Origin: an uncultured Bacilli bacterium
GTDB taxonomy: Bacteria; Bacillota_I; Bacilli_A; RF39; UBA660
Length of the DNA: 7,798 nt
Assembly (NCBI GenBank): GCA_947628105.1
Contig: CANQYN010000049.1
Location: forward strand, 1 to 7,798
Reading direction: 5' to 3'
Below are positions 1-6,553 of this stretch, in pieces. How positions within the stretch are numbered: position 1 is the stretch's first letter; each line of letters starts with the position of its first letter. The notes under the pieces were generated by a model. It saw only the letters and a program-made list of their open reading frames with translations. It was not told the origin of the DNA and made no database searches. The position numbers and the translations under genes were made by a program.

Positions 1-176
1 CCTCCTCAAAAGACTATGATGAATTATATTATAATATCATTGGAAATGAGTGGGATACAGCAATAGGGAATATCACTTTTACCATTGTTATGCCAAAAGA
101 ATTTGATTCTAGTAAATTAGGATTTTCTTCTGGTAAAGAAGGATCGACAGAAAATAGTAAAGTCTATTATAATTAG
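1..176 (+). pseudogene. Cut-off 3' end of a DUF2207-type membrane protein
   Basis: The frame is open from the window edge (first full codon at 3) to a TAG at 174-176 and gives 57 residues. The peptide contains YYNIIGNEWDTAIGNITFTI, then MPKEFDSSKLGFSSG and GST. From memory of the family, this matches the extracytoplasmic region of DUF2207 predicted membrane proteins. Those proteins normally continue for several hundred residues after the GST..S.V.Y segment, with a further beta domain, membrane helices and a Gly-rich tail. Here the protein stops right after VYYN, and no continuation was seen in the next ~90 bases. I therefore read it as a truncated remnant, although a secreted short form cannot be excluded because the N-terminus lies outside the window. 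The stop codon sits in the loop of a terminator hairpin. Confidence 0.68.
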
Positions 177-189
177 TAATAGACTTTTA
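159..189 (+). terminator. Rho-independent terminator over the DUF2207 stop
   Basis: A perfect 11-bp inverted repeat pairs AAAGTCTATTA (159-169) with TAATAGACTTT (177-187) across a 7-base loop, followed by a short T run (185-188). The loop carries the TAG stop (174-176) of the truncated upstream frame, so the hairpin is partly coding. The stem is AT-rich but perfect. The long U-tract expected of a strong terminator is modest. Confidence 0.7.
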
Positions 190-215
190 ATTTCTATAAA
201 ATTATAGTAAATTAA

Positions 216-224
216 TGATATAAT
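216..224 (+). promoter_or_regulatory. Extended -10 promoter for the HD nucleotidase gene
   Basis: TGATATAAT is a perfect extended -10 element (TG-N-TATAAT), with TATAAT at 219-224, 44 bases before the ATG at 269. No convincing -35 hexamer lies 16-18 bases upstream, which is tolerated when the TGn extension is present. The gene follows a terminator, so it needs its own promoter. The ribosome site before the ATG is a weak purine tract (AAGAAGAGA, 256-264). Confidence 0.5.
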
Positions 225-268
225 AAAAATATATTAAAAAGTTATGATTTATAGAAAGAAGAGAAACT

Positions 269-916
269 ATGTCAAGAGAACAAAATGTAATCAATTATTA
301 TGTCCTATGTAATAGATTAAAAAATATTATTAGAACCGGTTGGAAAAATTGGAATGTACAACGAGAAAGAATCGAAAGTGTTGCGGAACATATATTTGGA
401 GTTCAAATGTTAGCGCTTGCTATGAAATCAGAGTATCAATATGATGTCGATATTATGAAAGTGATATATATGCTTGCTATTCATGAATTAGGAGAGACTA
501 TCATCGGTGATTTAACTCCTTTTCAAATAGAAAAAGAAGAAAAAGAAAAATTAGAATACGAAGCGATTCACCATATTTTAAATGATTTACTTGATAAGCA
601 ACAAATTGAAAATTTGTTTTTAGAATTTGATTCTCACAAAACAAAAGAAGCGATGTTTGCTTATCAATGTGATAAGTTAGAATGTGATTTACAATGTAAG
701 TTATATGATGAAGAAGGGTGTGTAGATTTACAGAACCAAAAAGAAAATAATACATTAGAAAATAAAAGAGTTCAAGAATTACTAAATACAGGTGTTTCTT
801 GGTCTACAATGTGGCTCCAATATAGCCAACAATCATATCCTTATGATGATAATTTTAAAGCGATTTCCAACTATGCTATTAATCATGAAATTAGTAAAAT
901 AAAAGCTAAAAATTAG
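269..916 (+). CDS. HD-domain hydrolase, YfbR/HDDC2-like 5'-deoxynucleotidase
   Basis: A 215-residue cytosolic protein of the HD superfamily, HD_3/YfbR-like branch. These metal-dependent enzymes remove the 5' phosphate from (deoxy)nucleoside monophosphates. Visible motifs are R22-x-GW (24-25), SVAEH with metal-ligand His41, HELGE at 72-76, IIGDLTPF with Asp81, and YQCDKLE with Asp135. These line up with E. coli YfbR His33, His68-Asp69, Glu72, Asp77 and Asp137. The one difference is that the HD dyad is His72-Glu73. I recall HE at this position in Bacillota relatives, so the enzyme is probably still active. The length fits the family, and there is no signal peptide or membrane segment. It appears to be a single-gene unit between a terminator upstream and a fresh promoter downstream. 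The substrate cannot be read from the sequence; a role in nucleotide pool housekeeping is inferred. Confidence 0.83.
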   Translation: MSREQNVINYYVLCNRLKNIIRTGWKNWNVQRERIESVAEHIFGVQMLALAMKSEYQYDVDIMKVIYMLAIHELGETIIGDLTPFQIEKEEKEKLEYEAIHHILNDLLDKQQIENLFLEFDSHKTKEAMFAYQCDKLECDLQCKLYDEEGCVDLQNQKENNTLENKRVQELLNTGVSWSTMWLQYSQQSYPYDDNFKAISNYAINHEISKIKAKN

Positions 917-965
917 CATTGATTAAAGGTAAAAAATATTTATTTTAAATGGATTTGTAGTAAAT

Positions 966-994
966 TTGTGATGGGGAAAGTTTTTAAATATAAT
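966..994 (+). promoter_or_regulatory. SigA-type promoter for the 81-residue protein
   Basis: TTGTGA (966-971; 4 of 6 to TTGACA), a 17-base spacer, and a perfect TATAAT (989-994). Transcription would begin near 1001, only about ten bases before an AAGGAGG ribosome site, leaving a very short leader. This is one of the best-looking promoters in the window. Confidence 0.63.
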
Positions 995-1023
995 AAACAA
1001 TATAGTATAAAGGAGGAATATTT

Positions 1024-1269
1024 ATGGGGATAAAAAGAGCAAAACTTAATTATCAACCGGTTGCTAAAAGGACAAGTAATGAAATTGCCTTTGTTGTTTC
1101 TAAAGAACATTTATCTGCTGTAAATAATAGTATTCATAATAAAGTAAAGAGAAATCATGAAGAAATAATACAATCTGTAAAGAATGCAAGAAATTATCAT
1201 GTAGGTCATAATGGTAGCGATAAAACATTTTCTAAATCTTTAGTAAAAGCCAAAAAAAGAAATTTATAA
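1024..1269 (+). CDS. Small basic protein, not recognised
   Basis: An 81-residue protein I do not recognise. The start is well supported: AAGGAGG at 1010-1016 lies 7 bases before the ATG, behind a strong promoter at 966-994. The protein is rich in Lys, Arg, Asn and His, so it is strongly basic. It has no cysteines, tryptophan, signal peptide or membrane segment. The middle (about 26-55) could form an amphipathic helix, and the C-terminus is a Lys/Arg-rich tail (KAKKRN near 75-80). Basic charge and small size would suit nucleic-acid or ribosome binding, but that is only a guess. It is followed after 20 bases by the convergent acetyltransferase gene. Good expression signals argue for a real gene rather than a chance frame. 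Confidence 0.7.
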   Translation: MGIKRAKLNYQPVAKRTSNEIAFVVSKEHLSAVNNSIHNKVKRNHEEIIQSVKNARNYHVGHNGSDKTFSKSLVKAKKRNL

Positions 1270-1289
1270 TTTTATATTTTTAATGTATA

Positions 1290-1754
1290 TTACTTTTTTT
1301 TAATATCTTGTTTTTGTCTAATCATTTGATAATGAAACTGCGTTTCCCCACTTTTAACAAAACCTAATCTTTCGTATAATGCACCAACGGGATTTTGTTT
1401 AAAATATTGAATCTCAATATTTTTATCTTTATTTTCTTCCAGTTTTTCTTTTAAAATTTTTGTTCCGATGCCTTTACCTTGATATTCAGGAATAATACAA
1501 ATATTTCCTATTTCATAGTTTCCATTATCTAATAATTCGTCATTATAAAATCCTATTTTTTTATTTCCATCAACGATTATATAAGCATTATTTTTAACGG
1601 CTGATATAAATTTTTCAAAATATGATTTTTGATCTTTTTCTATCCAATGCCCCCAACATTCTTCCACATATTTTTTATAGGCATTTTTCTTTACTTCATA
1701 TACGAATTCATAATCTTCATCTGTAAAAGGTATTAATCGAATGTTATTATCCAT
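1290..1754 (-). CDS. GNAT-family N-acetyltransferase
   Basis: A 154-residue single-domain GNAT protein that transfers an acetyl group from acetyl-CoA to an amine; the substrate is unknown. Motif A is clear: NICIIPEYQGKGIGTKIL at 84-101, whose Q-G-K-G-I-G-T (92-98) forms the pyrophosphate-binding loop of acetyl-CoA. Motif B follows as NPVGALYERLGF (121-132), with Tyr127 in the usual general-acid position. The tail GETQFHYQM is typical of GNATs that resemble amino-group acetylases. The start is supported by AAAGGAG (1764-1770 on the complement), 9 bases before the ATG. The last eight residues (KQDIKKK region) run past the usual family end and look like a tail. It is convergent with the 81-residue gene and has its own promoter at 1775-1804. 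Confidence 0.88.
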   Translation of the reverse strand: MDNNIRLIPFTDEDYEFVYEVKKNAYKKYVEECWGHWIEKDQKSYFEKFISAVKNNAYIIVDGNKKIGFYNDELLDNGNYEIGNICIIPEYQGKGIGTKILKEKLEENKDKNIEIQYFKQNPVGALYERLGFVKSGETQFHYQMIRQKQDIKKK

Positions 1755-1774
1755 AATATCACACTCCTTTTTTC

Positions 1775-1804
1775 ATTATAACATATATTCTATTAAATAG
1801 TTAA
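1775..1804 (-). promoter_or_regulatory. Promoter of the acetyltransferase gene
   Basis: On the complement strand TGTTATAAT (1775-1783) is an extended -10 element with a perfect TATAAT. TTAACT (1799-1804; 4 of 6 to TTGACA) lies upstream with an 18-base spacer. The -10 box ends 20 bases before the start codon, and the ribosome site lies between them. Confidence 0.5.
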
Positions 1805-1982
1805 TTGGTAATATTACAAAACATTATGTTTTTAAGTTTAATTTTATAAGAGATTTTTAAATTTTAAATTTTCTTTAATATATTAAAATAACTAAAGTTT
1901 TATGGTAAAATATTATGTAAAATTTTACTGTTAAGAAAAAATAGTTATAAAATAGTTTAACTTAGAGGTTAAAAAATAATAA

Positions 1983-2177
1983 AGAATATGGACGCGTGAA
2001 AAATATTTACAAGATAGAAAGATGTATATTCATGGATTGGTTCCTTTAATTGAAGAAAAACACAAACAATATGAAAAAAATTACATTAAAAGTGGGTCAA
2101 CATTTAAAGATAATGTCGCATTAACTCAAGAAAAAATTATTAGAGATAAAAGATTAGAAGTTTTCAAAAGTTTTTAA
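1983..2177 (+). pseudogene. Possible C-terminal fragment of a lost gene, not recognised
   Basis: An open stretch of 64 codons follows a TAA at 1980-1982 and ends at TAA 2175-2177. Its composition is protein-like: WTREKYLQDRK, then MYIHGLVPLIEEKHKQYEKN and a Lys/Glu-rich end LEVFKSF. The only ATG (2022) has no spaced ribosome site, so it reads as the 3' end of a gene whose start is gone. In DNA this AT-rich, a 64-codon stretch free of stops is unusual but possible by chance. I do not recognise the family. A second, weaker open stretch without a start codon lies at 2938-3015, just after the hydrolase gene. Confidence 0.35.
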
Positions 2178-2270
2178 AATACAGTTGTTTGTTCTAATGA
2201 AGAACAGGTGCTACAAAAGGGGGAAAGAATTAATAAAAAGAAATATTTAATTTAGAAAAGGGAAGTTATT

Positions 2271-2882
2271 ATGGAAAAACAGGATTATGACAAAATTATT
2301 CATAGTCAATTTGAAGATATAGCAATTATTGATTATGGGATTATGAAAGGGAATGAGACAATTGTCTTTATTAAGGCAGGACAAGATGGATCAATGTACG
2401 GTTATCAAAATAAATATTTAAAAATGGCCAATATTATTCATAAAAAATATGGATATACTGTAATTTGTTCATCCAATCCTTTTGATGGGACAAATCCATT
2501 AAATAATGCCATGGAAATTATCGAAAATTATTGTAAAGAACAAAATTTTCAGGATTATAAAATTTTTTATATGGGTCATTCAAATGGTGCTTTAATAGGC
2601 GCATGGTATGGGATTCATTATCCCAAGATTAAAAGAATGTTATTAGTTAACGGACCCCTTATGTATAATTGGCATAAAACTAAAGAAGGAATAAAAAATT
2701 TTTCTGGGGAAAAAATGGTATTCGTTTATGGAAGTTTAGATCAATCGTTTTATTATACTGAATTAATTAAACCTTTAGAAAACGAAAAAATAAAGTTAGA
2801 AATCATAGAAGGACAAGATCACCATTTTTCAAAAGATACGTTTGATTTTAAAAAATTACCAGAAAGTTTTTTATTAAATTAA
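2271..2882 (+). CDS. Alpha/beta hydrolase, serine type
   Basis: A 203-residue cytosolic alpha/beta hydrolase of unknown substrate. The nucleophile elbow is MGHSNGA with Ser104 (G-x-S-x-G at 102-106). The acid is most likely Asp157 in VYGSLDQS, and the general base His184 in GQDHHF, giving a complete Ser-Asp-His triad in the normal order. The N-terminal strand IVFIKAGQDGS (31-41) is where the oxyanion-hole loop is expected. At about 200 residues it is a compact form with a small or no lid, and the segment RMLLVNGPLMYNWH after the elbow fits the small cytosolic esterase-like group in Clostridia. The ribosome site AAGGGAAG (2258-2265) is 5 bases from the ATG. It appears monocistronic; no strong terminator follows it, so some read-through to HelD is possible. 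Confidence 0.85.
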   Translation: MEKQDYDKIIHSQFEDIAIIDYGIMKGNETIVFIKAGQDGSMYGYQNKYLKMANIIHKKYGYTVICSSNPFDGTNPLNNAMEIIENYCKEQNFQDYKIFYMGHSNGALIGAWYGIHYPKIKRMLLVNGPLMYNWHKTKEGIKNFSGEKMVFVYGSLDQSFYYTELIKPLENEKIKLEIIEGQDHHFSKDTFDFKKLPESFLLN

Positions 2883-3017
2883 TTGATATAGTAGGGTTAA
2901 AGTTATAGTAAAAAAACATTTTTATAAGATAAATTAAGATGTTAAAAAATATTTACATGTCCAAAAAGAAACAAGTTTACCAATAAAACATGGCATAGAT
3001 AGTTACAATCACTAGTG

Positions 3018-3046
3018 TTAATAAATTGATTAAATTAATATATATT
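3018..3046 (+). promoter_or_regulatory. Candidate promoter for the HelD gene
   Basis: TTAATA (3018-3023; 4 of 6) and TATATT (3041-3046; 5 of 6) are separated by 17 bases. Transcription would start near 3053, just ahead of the ribosome site at 3065. A second candidate lies farther up: TTGATA (2883-2888), directly after the hydrolase stop, with TATAGT (2904-2909), but its 15-base spacer is short. In DNA this AT-rich, both calls are tentative. Confidence 0.42.
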
Positions 3047-3064
3047 TTAAATTTGATTATGAAT

Positions 3065-3071
3065 GGAGGGG
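3065..3071 (+). promoter_or_regulatory. Ribosome binding site that fixes the HelD start
   Basis: GGAGGGG precedes two adjacent in-frame ATG codons (3074 and 3077). The GGAGG core is 4 bases from the first and 7 from the second, favouring 3077. The longer reading from a TTG at 3026 has no ribosome site. It would also put codons inside the likely promoter and add a hydrophobic leader that HelD proteins lack. Confidence 0.75.
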
Positions 3072-3076
3072 TAATG

Positions 3077-5053
3077 ATGAGTCTAGATATGAAATCACAA
3101 AAGCAAGAAATAGAGTATCTGGATAAAGTAAAATCGGTGGCAAATCATTTAATAGAAAAAAGTGATATTAGAGTTGAAAAAGAAAAATCTGATATTTTTG
3201 AATTAAAAAGATATATTTGGACGGAACGTGGATCTATGAATGAATTAGAATATAGTGATTCATTAAATGATGCTACTTATCAAGTAAAAAAAACTAATTC
3301 TAAAATCAAACAGATATATAATTATCGAAAAATTTTAGATTCTGCGTATTTTGGCAGAATAGATTTTAAAACTGATAATGATTTAATTAACGTATATATT
3401 GGTATTAATGGACTCCATCATGATGGCCATAACTATATTTTTGATTGGCGAGCTCCTATTTCAAGTATGTTTTATGATTACACGGTTGGTAAAGCAGAAT
3501 ATAAAGCTCCCCTTGGAACTATTACTGGTGATATTCAACTTAGAAGGCAATATAAAATAGAAAAAGGAAAGTTGGAAAGAATTATCGAAAGCGATATTAA
3601 CATCAATGATGAAGTATTGCAAGAAGTCTTATCCTCTAATTCTTCAGAAAGAATGAAAAATATTGTTACGACAATTCAAAAAGAACAAAACACAATAATT
3701 AGAAATAATAAAGATAAATATTTAATAGTGCAGGGAATTGCTGGCAGTGGTAAAACCTCAGTAGCTCTTCATCGTATTGCTTATTTATTATATAAAGAAA
3801 AAGATTTAAACTATAATAATATTTTAATATTTTCTCCAAATAATATTTTTTCAGAATATATATCTGAAGTCCTTCCGGAACTTGGTGAAGAAAATGTTTT
3901 AAATACTACATTTAATGAATTTGTAAGTAGTTATTTAAAGCAAAGAAAAAAATTCGAAACATTTTCTGATTTTTTAGAACGCAGTTATAATAGTAATAGA
4001 CGTTTTATTCATTTTTCTAAAGAAGATCTAGATACCTTCATTAAAACATTTTTAACCAAATCAGTTTTTCAAAGAAGTGTTAAAATAAACAATTTCACAT
4101 TTAATTCTTTTGAATTAAATAATTTATTAATAAATAAATATAAAAAATTACCTTTTTTAGAAAGATTATTAGAAATTTCTGAATATATCTGTAATAGTTT
4201 AGCTATTTCTATCAAACGAAATAAAAATAAAATAAATACAATATTATTAAAAGAACTTCATATGGAACTAGATCCAATTAAACTTTATCAAAAAATTTTA
4301 GAACAACAAAACATAGATAGGGATTTATCAAAAAAAATCTATTATGAAGATTTGGTAAATATTATATATATATATTTTGAATTAAGTGGTTATCCATATG
4401 ATACAAAAGTGAAACATATCGTAATTGATGAAGCCCAAGATTATTCAAAATTACAATTTTTTTTGTTAAAAAAGATATTTCCTTATGCTTATTTCACTAT
4501 ATTAGGAGATATTAATCAAGCAATTAATCCATATAGTGAATACAAATCATTAAATGAAATAAATTATATTTTTGATAATAAGGCTAATTATATAGAATTA
4601 AATAAAACTTATCGATCAAGTGCTGAGATTATTGAATATGCAAATAAAATTTTAAAAATTAGTGAAGTTTATTCTATTCGCGGTAAAACTGATTTTCCTG
4701 TTATTAGAAAGAAAACTAATACGATTAAAAAAATTATGGAAGATATTGAAATGATGAAAAAAAACAAAATGAAAACCATGGCTATTATTACGAAGGATAA
4801 GAAAGAAGCTAATATTTTATATCATTTATTAACAAGTGAAAATACCAATATTTCATTCGTTAAAAATAATATTGAAAAAAATTCTATAGCCATATTACCA
4901 TTATATATGACGAAAGGATTAGAATTTGATGGAGTTATACTATATACGGAATCACATAATTATTATAAGGAAGAAGAAAAAAAACTTTATTATGTCGCTT
5001 GTACTAGAGCGCAACATCAATTAATCGTGTATAATCAACCAAAAATGGCTTGA
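3077..5053 (+). CDS. helD: HelD-family superfamily 1 ATPase (RNA polymerase-associated)
   Basis: A 658-residue UvrD-like ATPase of the HelD family. In Bacillus and mycobacteria HelD binds RNA polymerase and uses ATP to free it from DNA or stalled complexes. Residues 1-90 are charged and helical, fitting the arm that enters the polymerase secondary channel. DWRAPISS (123-130) and the following AP.G...G segment are family signatures. The helicase motifs are all present: Walker A GIAGSGKTS (220-228), Walker B IDEAQD (450-455), GDINQ (477-481), TYR (511-513), TKGLEF (612-617) and ACTRA (641-645). It is shorter than B. subtilis HelD (774 residues). Because Walker A is at a normal position, I infer the loss is mainly in the insert between Walker A and B. 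It is its own transcription unit, closed by a strong terminator. The name rests on family signatures; function in this organism is inferred. Confidence 0.88.
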   Translation: MSLDMKSQKQEIEYLDKVKSVANHLIEKSDIRVEKEKSDIFELKRYIWTERGSMNELEYSDSLNDATYQVKKTNSKIKQIYNYRKILDSAYFGRIDFKTDNDLINVYIGINGLHHDGHNYIFDWRAPISSMFYDYTVGKAEYKAPLGTITGDIQLRRQYKIEKGKLERIIESDININDEVLQEVLSSNSSERMKNIVTTIQKEQNTIIRNNKDKYLIVQGIAGSGKTSVALHRIAYLLYKEKDLNYNNILIFSPNNIFSEYISEVLPELGEENVLNTTFNEFVSSYLKQRKKFETFSDFLERSYNSNRRFIHFSKEDLDTFIKTFLTKSVFQRSVKINNFTFNSFELNNLLINKYKKLPFLERLLEISEYICNSLAISIKRNKNKINTILLKELHMELDPIKLYQKILEQQNIDRDLSKKIYYEDLVNIIYIYFELSGYPYDTKVKHIVIDEAQDYSKLQFFLLKKIFPYAYFTILGDINQAINPYSEYKSLNEINYIFDNKANYIELNKTYRSSAEIIEYANKILKISEVYSIRGKTDFPVIRKKTNTIKKIMEDIEMMKKNKMKTMAIITKDKKEANILYHLLTSENTNISFVKNNIEKNSIAILPLYMTKGLEFDGVILYTESHNYYKEEEKKLYYVACTRAQHQLIVYNQPKMA

Positions 5054-5085
5054 TAAATAAATTTTAATATAAAAATATATGACTT

Positions 5086-5110
5086 AAGCACAGTAATTTG
5101 TGCTTTTTTT
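5086..5110 (+). terminator. Rho-independent terminator after HelD
   Basis: AAGCACA (5086-5092) pairs perfectly with TGTGCTT (5099-5105) across a 6-base loop and runs into seven T residues (5104-5110). It lies 33 bases after the HelD stop and acts on the + strand only. The open frame of the downstream HD remnant begins inside this hairpin. Confidence 0.87.
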
Positions 5111-5534
5111 GTTAATATTTAAAAATAATTTTATTGATGTTAATAATCATGAAAAAATTTCTGCAAATATACTAAAGGAAGATAAAAATTTAAAAAATTT
5201 TTTTACTGAAGAAGAAATAAAAATTATGGCAGAAGCAGTTTTTGACCATAGAGCAAGTATGAAAGGGAACCCTAAAAGCATTTATGGAAAAATTGTTTCT
5301 TCCGCTGATAGAAATATGCTAATAGAAAATACATTAAAAAGAACATATAATTATAGAATGAAACATAATCCCAGTGATACAATTGAACAAATAATTGAAG
5401 AAGCTAGGCAACATATAATTAGCAAATTTGGTAAACAGGGGTATGCATCTAAAAAAATGTATTTTGAGGATTTGGATTATAAAAAATTTTTAGAAGATAT
5501 TTCAATTTTAGCAAATAACAAAGAAGAATTTTAA
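5100..5534 (+). pseudogene. 5'-truncated HD-domain phosphohydrolase remnant
   Basis: The 144-codon frame matches the C-terminal two thirds of a metal-dependent HD phosphohydrolase family common in gut Bacillota, as I recall it. Conserved pieces are H17 in VNNHEKIS.NILKED, TEEEIKIMAEAVFDHRAS (36-53), and SIYGKIVSSADRN (60-72) with Asp70. Near the end come YNYRMKHNP and YASKKMYFED. The N-terminal ~60 residues, which should hold the first His and the HD dyad, are missing. The only start codons before the conserved part are GTG 5100 and TTG 5109, which lie in the HelD terminator hairpin and its T run, with no ribosome site. The next ATG (5226) is past H17. No frameshift or internal stop breaks the rest, so the truncation looks recent. 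It is unlikely to be expressed or catalytic. Confidence 0.75.
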
Positions 5535-5608
5535 AAAAGATATTGTGAAGTAAATCATATTGTATTAAGATAGAATGAGATTAAAAATCAACTAAAATAT
5601 ATCACTTT

Positions 5609-5645
5609 AAAAAAGACATAAATATTAATTATTTATGTCTTTTTT
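5609..5645. terminator. Bidirectional terminator between convergent units
   Basis: A perfect 15-bp stem pairs AAAAAAGACATAAAT (5609-5623) with ATTTATGTCTTTTTT (5631-5645) across a 7-base loop. An A run on one side and a T run on the other allow it to work in both directions. It closes the - strand operon, whose last stop codon (complement of 5644-5646) lies in the outer stem, and it would also stop transcription from the HD remnant side. Confidence 0.87.
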
Positions 5646-6552
5646 AGTTTTTTAAAATATAAATATAATAAGTATTATCTATAATAATGTAGTAGTTATT
5701 TTGATAATTCAAGATATTTATATTATTATTTATTGATATATTAATTAAGTCTTTTAAATTAGTTAAATATATAACATTATCACTATGTATATCAGGTTGA
5801 TTTTGAATAGTGATAATGATATCTTGATATTTTTTTAAAATAACCTCTTCACTATCTTCCTTGAATAAAATCTTGCTTACGAACGTAATAAACAAAATAA
5901 TAGATAGAACGATTATTATTATATTATAATCAATTTTTTGAGTATTACTTTTTAAAAAAGCATTGTCTTCTTTCATCGTTATTTTTATAATATTGTCATT
6001 AATAGGAATTGTTAATAAAACATAAAGATTTGTTTTATTATTAATTTTAATATTAAGTTTAACGTATAAATAAGTTTCTGTTTTAATACTATAATATTCT
6101 TGAAATGATTGAACATAATTAGCATAATATTGGTAATCTAAGTTATAATTTTCTTCTATATTAATTTCTTTTTGATTTATATTATTGATATTTTTTAAAT
6201 TAAAATCTTTAGTCCAAATTAACTTAGTACCATTATCAGCGTAGCTTTTTAAAGTAGCTGTAATATCATAAGAATAATTGATGGGTTCTTTAGTTTTGTT
6301 TTTTAAATAGTAATTAAAATAAATATCGACACTTTTAATTGAAGAGGCAATATAATAATTATTAGCCTTTATTTTATTTTTAAAAAAATAAATATTAGGT
6401 TTTAAAGTAACTTCATAATAGCTTTTATTTTTTAATTGATATAAATTATTTTTTTGAATTTTTTTGTTAATAGATAGTTCCTTTAAAAGAAGAGTTCCTA
6501 TTAAAAGAATAATACTTAAAATAATTAGTATTTTTTTTCTTTTTCCTTGCAA
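5644..6552 (-). CDS. DUF5305-type bitopic membrane protein
   Basis: About 302 residues. I choose a TTG start (complement of 6550-6552) because AAGGAG lies exactly 7 bases before it and it falls one base after the signal peptidase stop. The ATG at 6579 would overlap the peptidase by 26 bases and has no ribosome site. Numbering from the TTG: a basic N-terminus, membrane segment at about 8-24, a large outside domain (25-205) with YEVTLKPN at 46-53, a second membrane segment at about 209-228, and a cytosolic domain (236-302). The pattern of anchor, YxVxLKPN, beta-rich outside domain, helix, and a short cytosolic end with NLKDLINIS and Y-Y-I-I-I-D-N-T-Y-Y-I-Y matches DUF5305 as I recall it. That family is found beside signal peptidases in archaea and Bacillota. 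Molecular function is unknown; a partner of the adjacent peptidase is inferred. Asn, Ile and Tyr content is very high. Confidence 0.77.
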   Translation of the reverse strand: MQGKRKKILIILSIILLIGTLLLKELSINKKIQKNNLYQLKNKSYYEVTLKPNIYFFKNKIKANNYYIASSIKSVDIYFNYYLKNKTKEPINYSYDITATLKSYADNGTKLIWTKDFNLKNINNINQKEINIEENYNLDYQYYANYVQSFQEYYSIKTETYLYVKLNIKINNKTNLYVLLTIPINDNIIKITMKEDNAFLKSNTQKIDYNIIIIVLSIILFITFVSKILFKEDSEEVILKKYQDIIITIQNQPDIHSDNVIYLTNLKDLINISINNNINILNYQNNYYIIIDNTYYIYILKN

Positions 6553-6553
6553 T

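Larger units (their letters stand above)
1755..2270. other. 516-base gap between divergent genes, with possible gene debris
   Basis: No intact gene is seen. The left part (1805-1982) is nearly pure A/T. It contains GTAAAAT twice, 12 bases apart (1905-1911 and 1917-1923), and an ATTTTAC (1922-1928) that can fold back on the first copy. A weak promoter-like pair lies at TTTACT (1924-1929) and TATAAA (1946-1951), spaced by 16. The middle holds a 64-codon open stretch listed separately. Near the hydrolase gene there is a GTTCT-AATGA-AGAAC inverted repeat (2191-2205) and a purine tract, CAAAAGGGGGAAAG (about 2214-2227). The inverted repeat could be an operator for the hydrolase, but the promoter around it is poor. 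Confidence 0.5.

Noticed and set aside
501..755. 84-codon open frame on the - strand
   Set aside because: It lies antisense inside the HD nucleotidase gene, is Leu/Phe/His-rich in the manner of a shadow frame, and has no promoter or ribosome site.
904..916. GCTAAAAATTAGC palindrome at the end of the HD nucleotidase
   Set aside because: Only a 5-bp stem and no T run follows, so it is not a credible terminator.
1252..1300. A-run and T-run between the convergent 81-residue gene and acetyltransferase as a bidirectional terminator
   Set aside because: Pairing is only AAAAAAAG with CTTTTTTT over a 33-base loop of A/T; too unstable to call, although some end signal is expected here.
2198..2216. 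T-box-like AACAGGTGCTAC before the hydrolase
   Set aside because: It only faintly resembles the T-box AGGGTGG-ACC core, and no stem I specifier or terminator/antiterminator pair is seen.
2938..3015. 25-codon open stretch after the hydrolase gene (ends KHGIDSYNH)
   Set aside because: No start codon and too short to separate from chance in this AT-rich DNA; at best another scrap of a lost gene.
3026..3076. TTG start extending HelD by 17 residues
   Set aside because: No ribosome site, overlap with the likely promoter, and a hydrophobic leader foreign to HelD; the ATG at 3077 has GGAGGGG at proper spacing.
4360..4376. Alternating AT run inside HelD
   Set aside because: It encodes an ordinary Ile-Tyr-rich strand in frame and has no sign of being a regulatory or slippage site.
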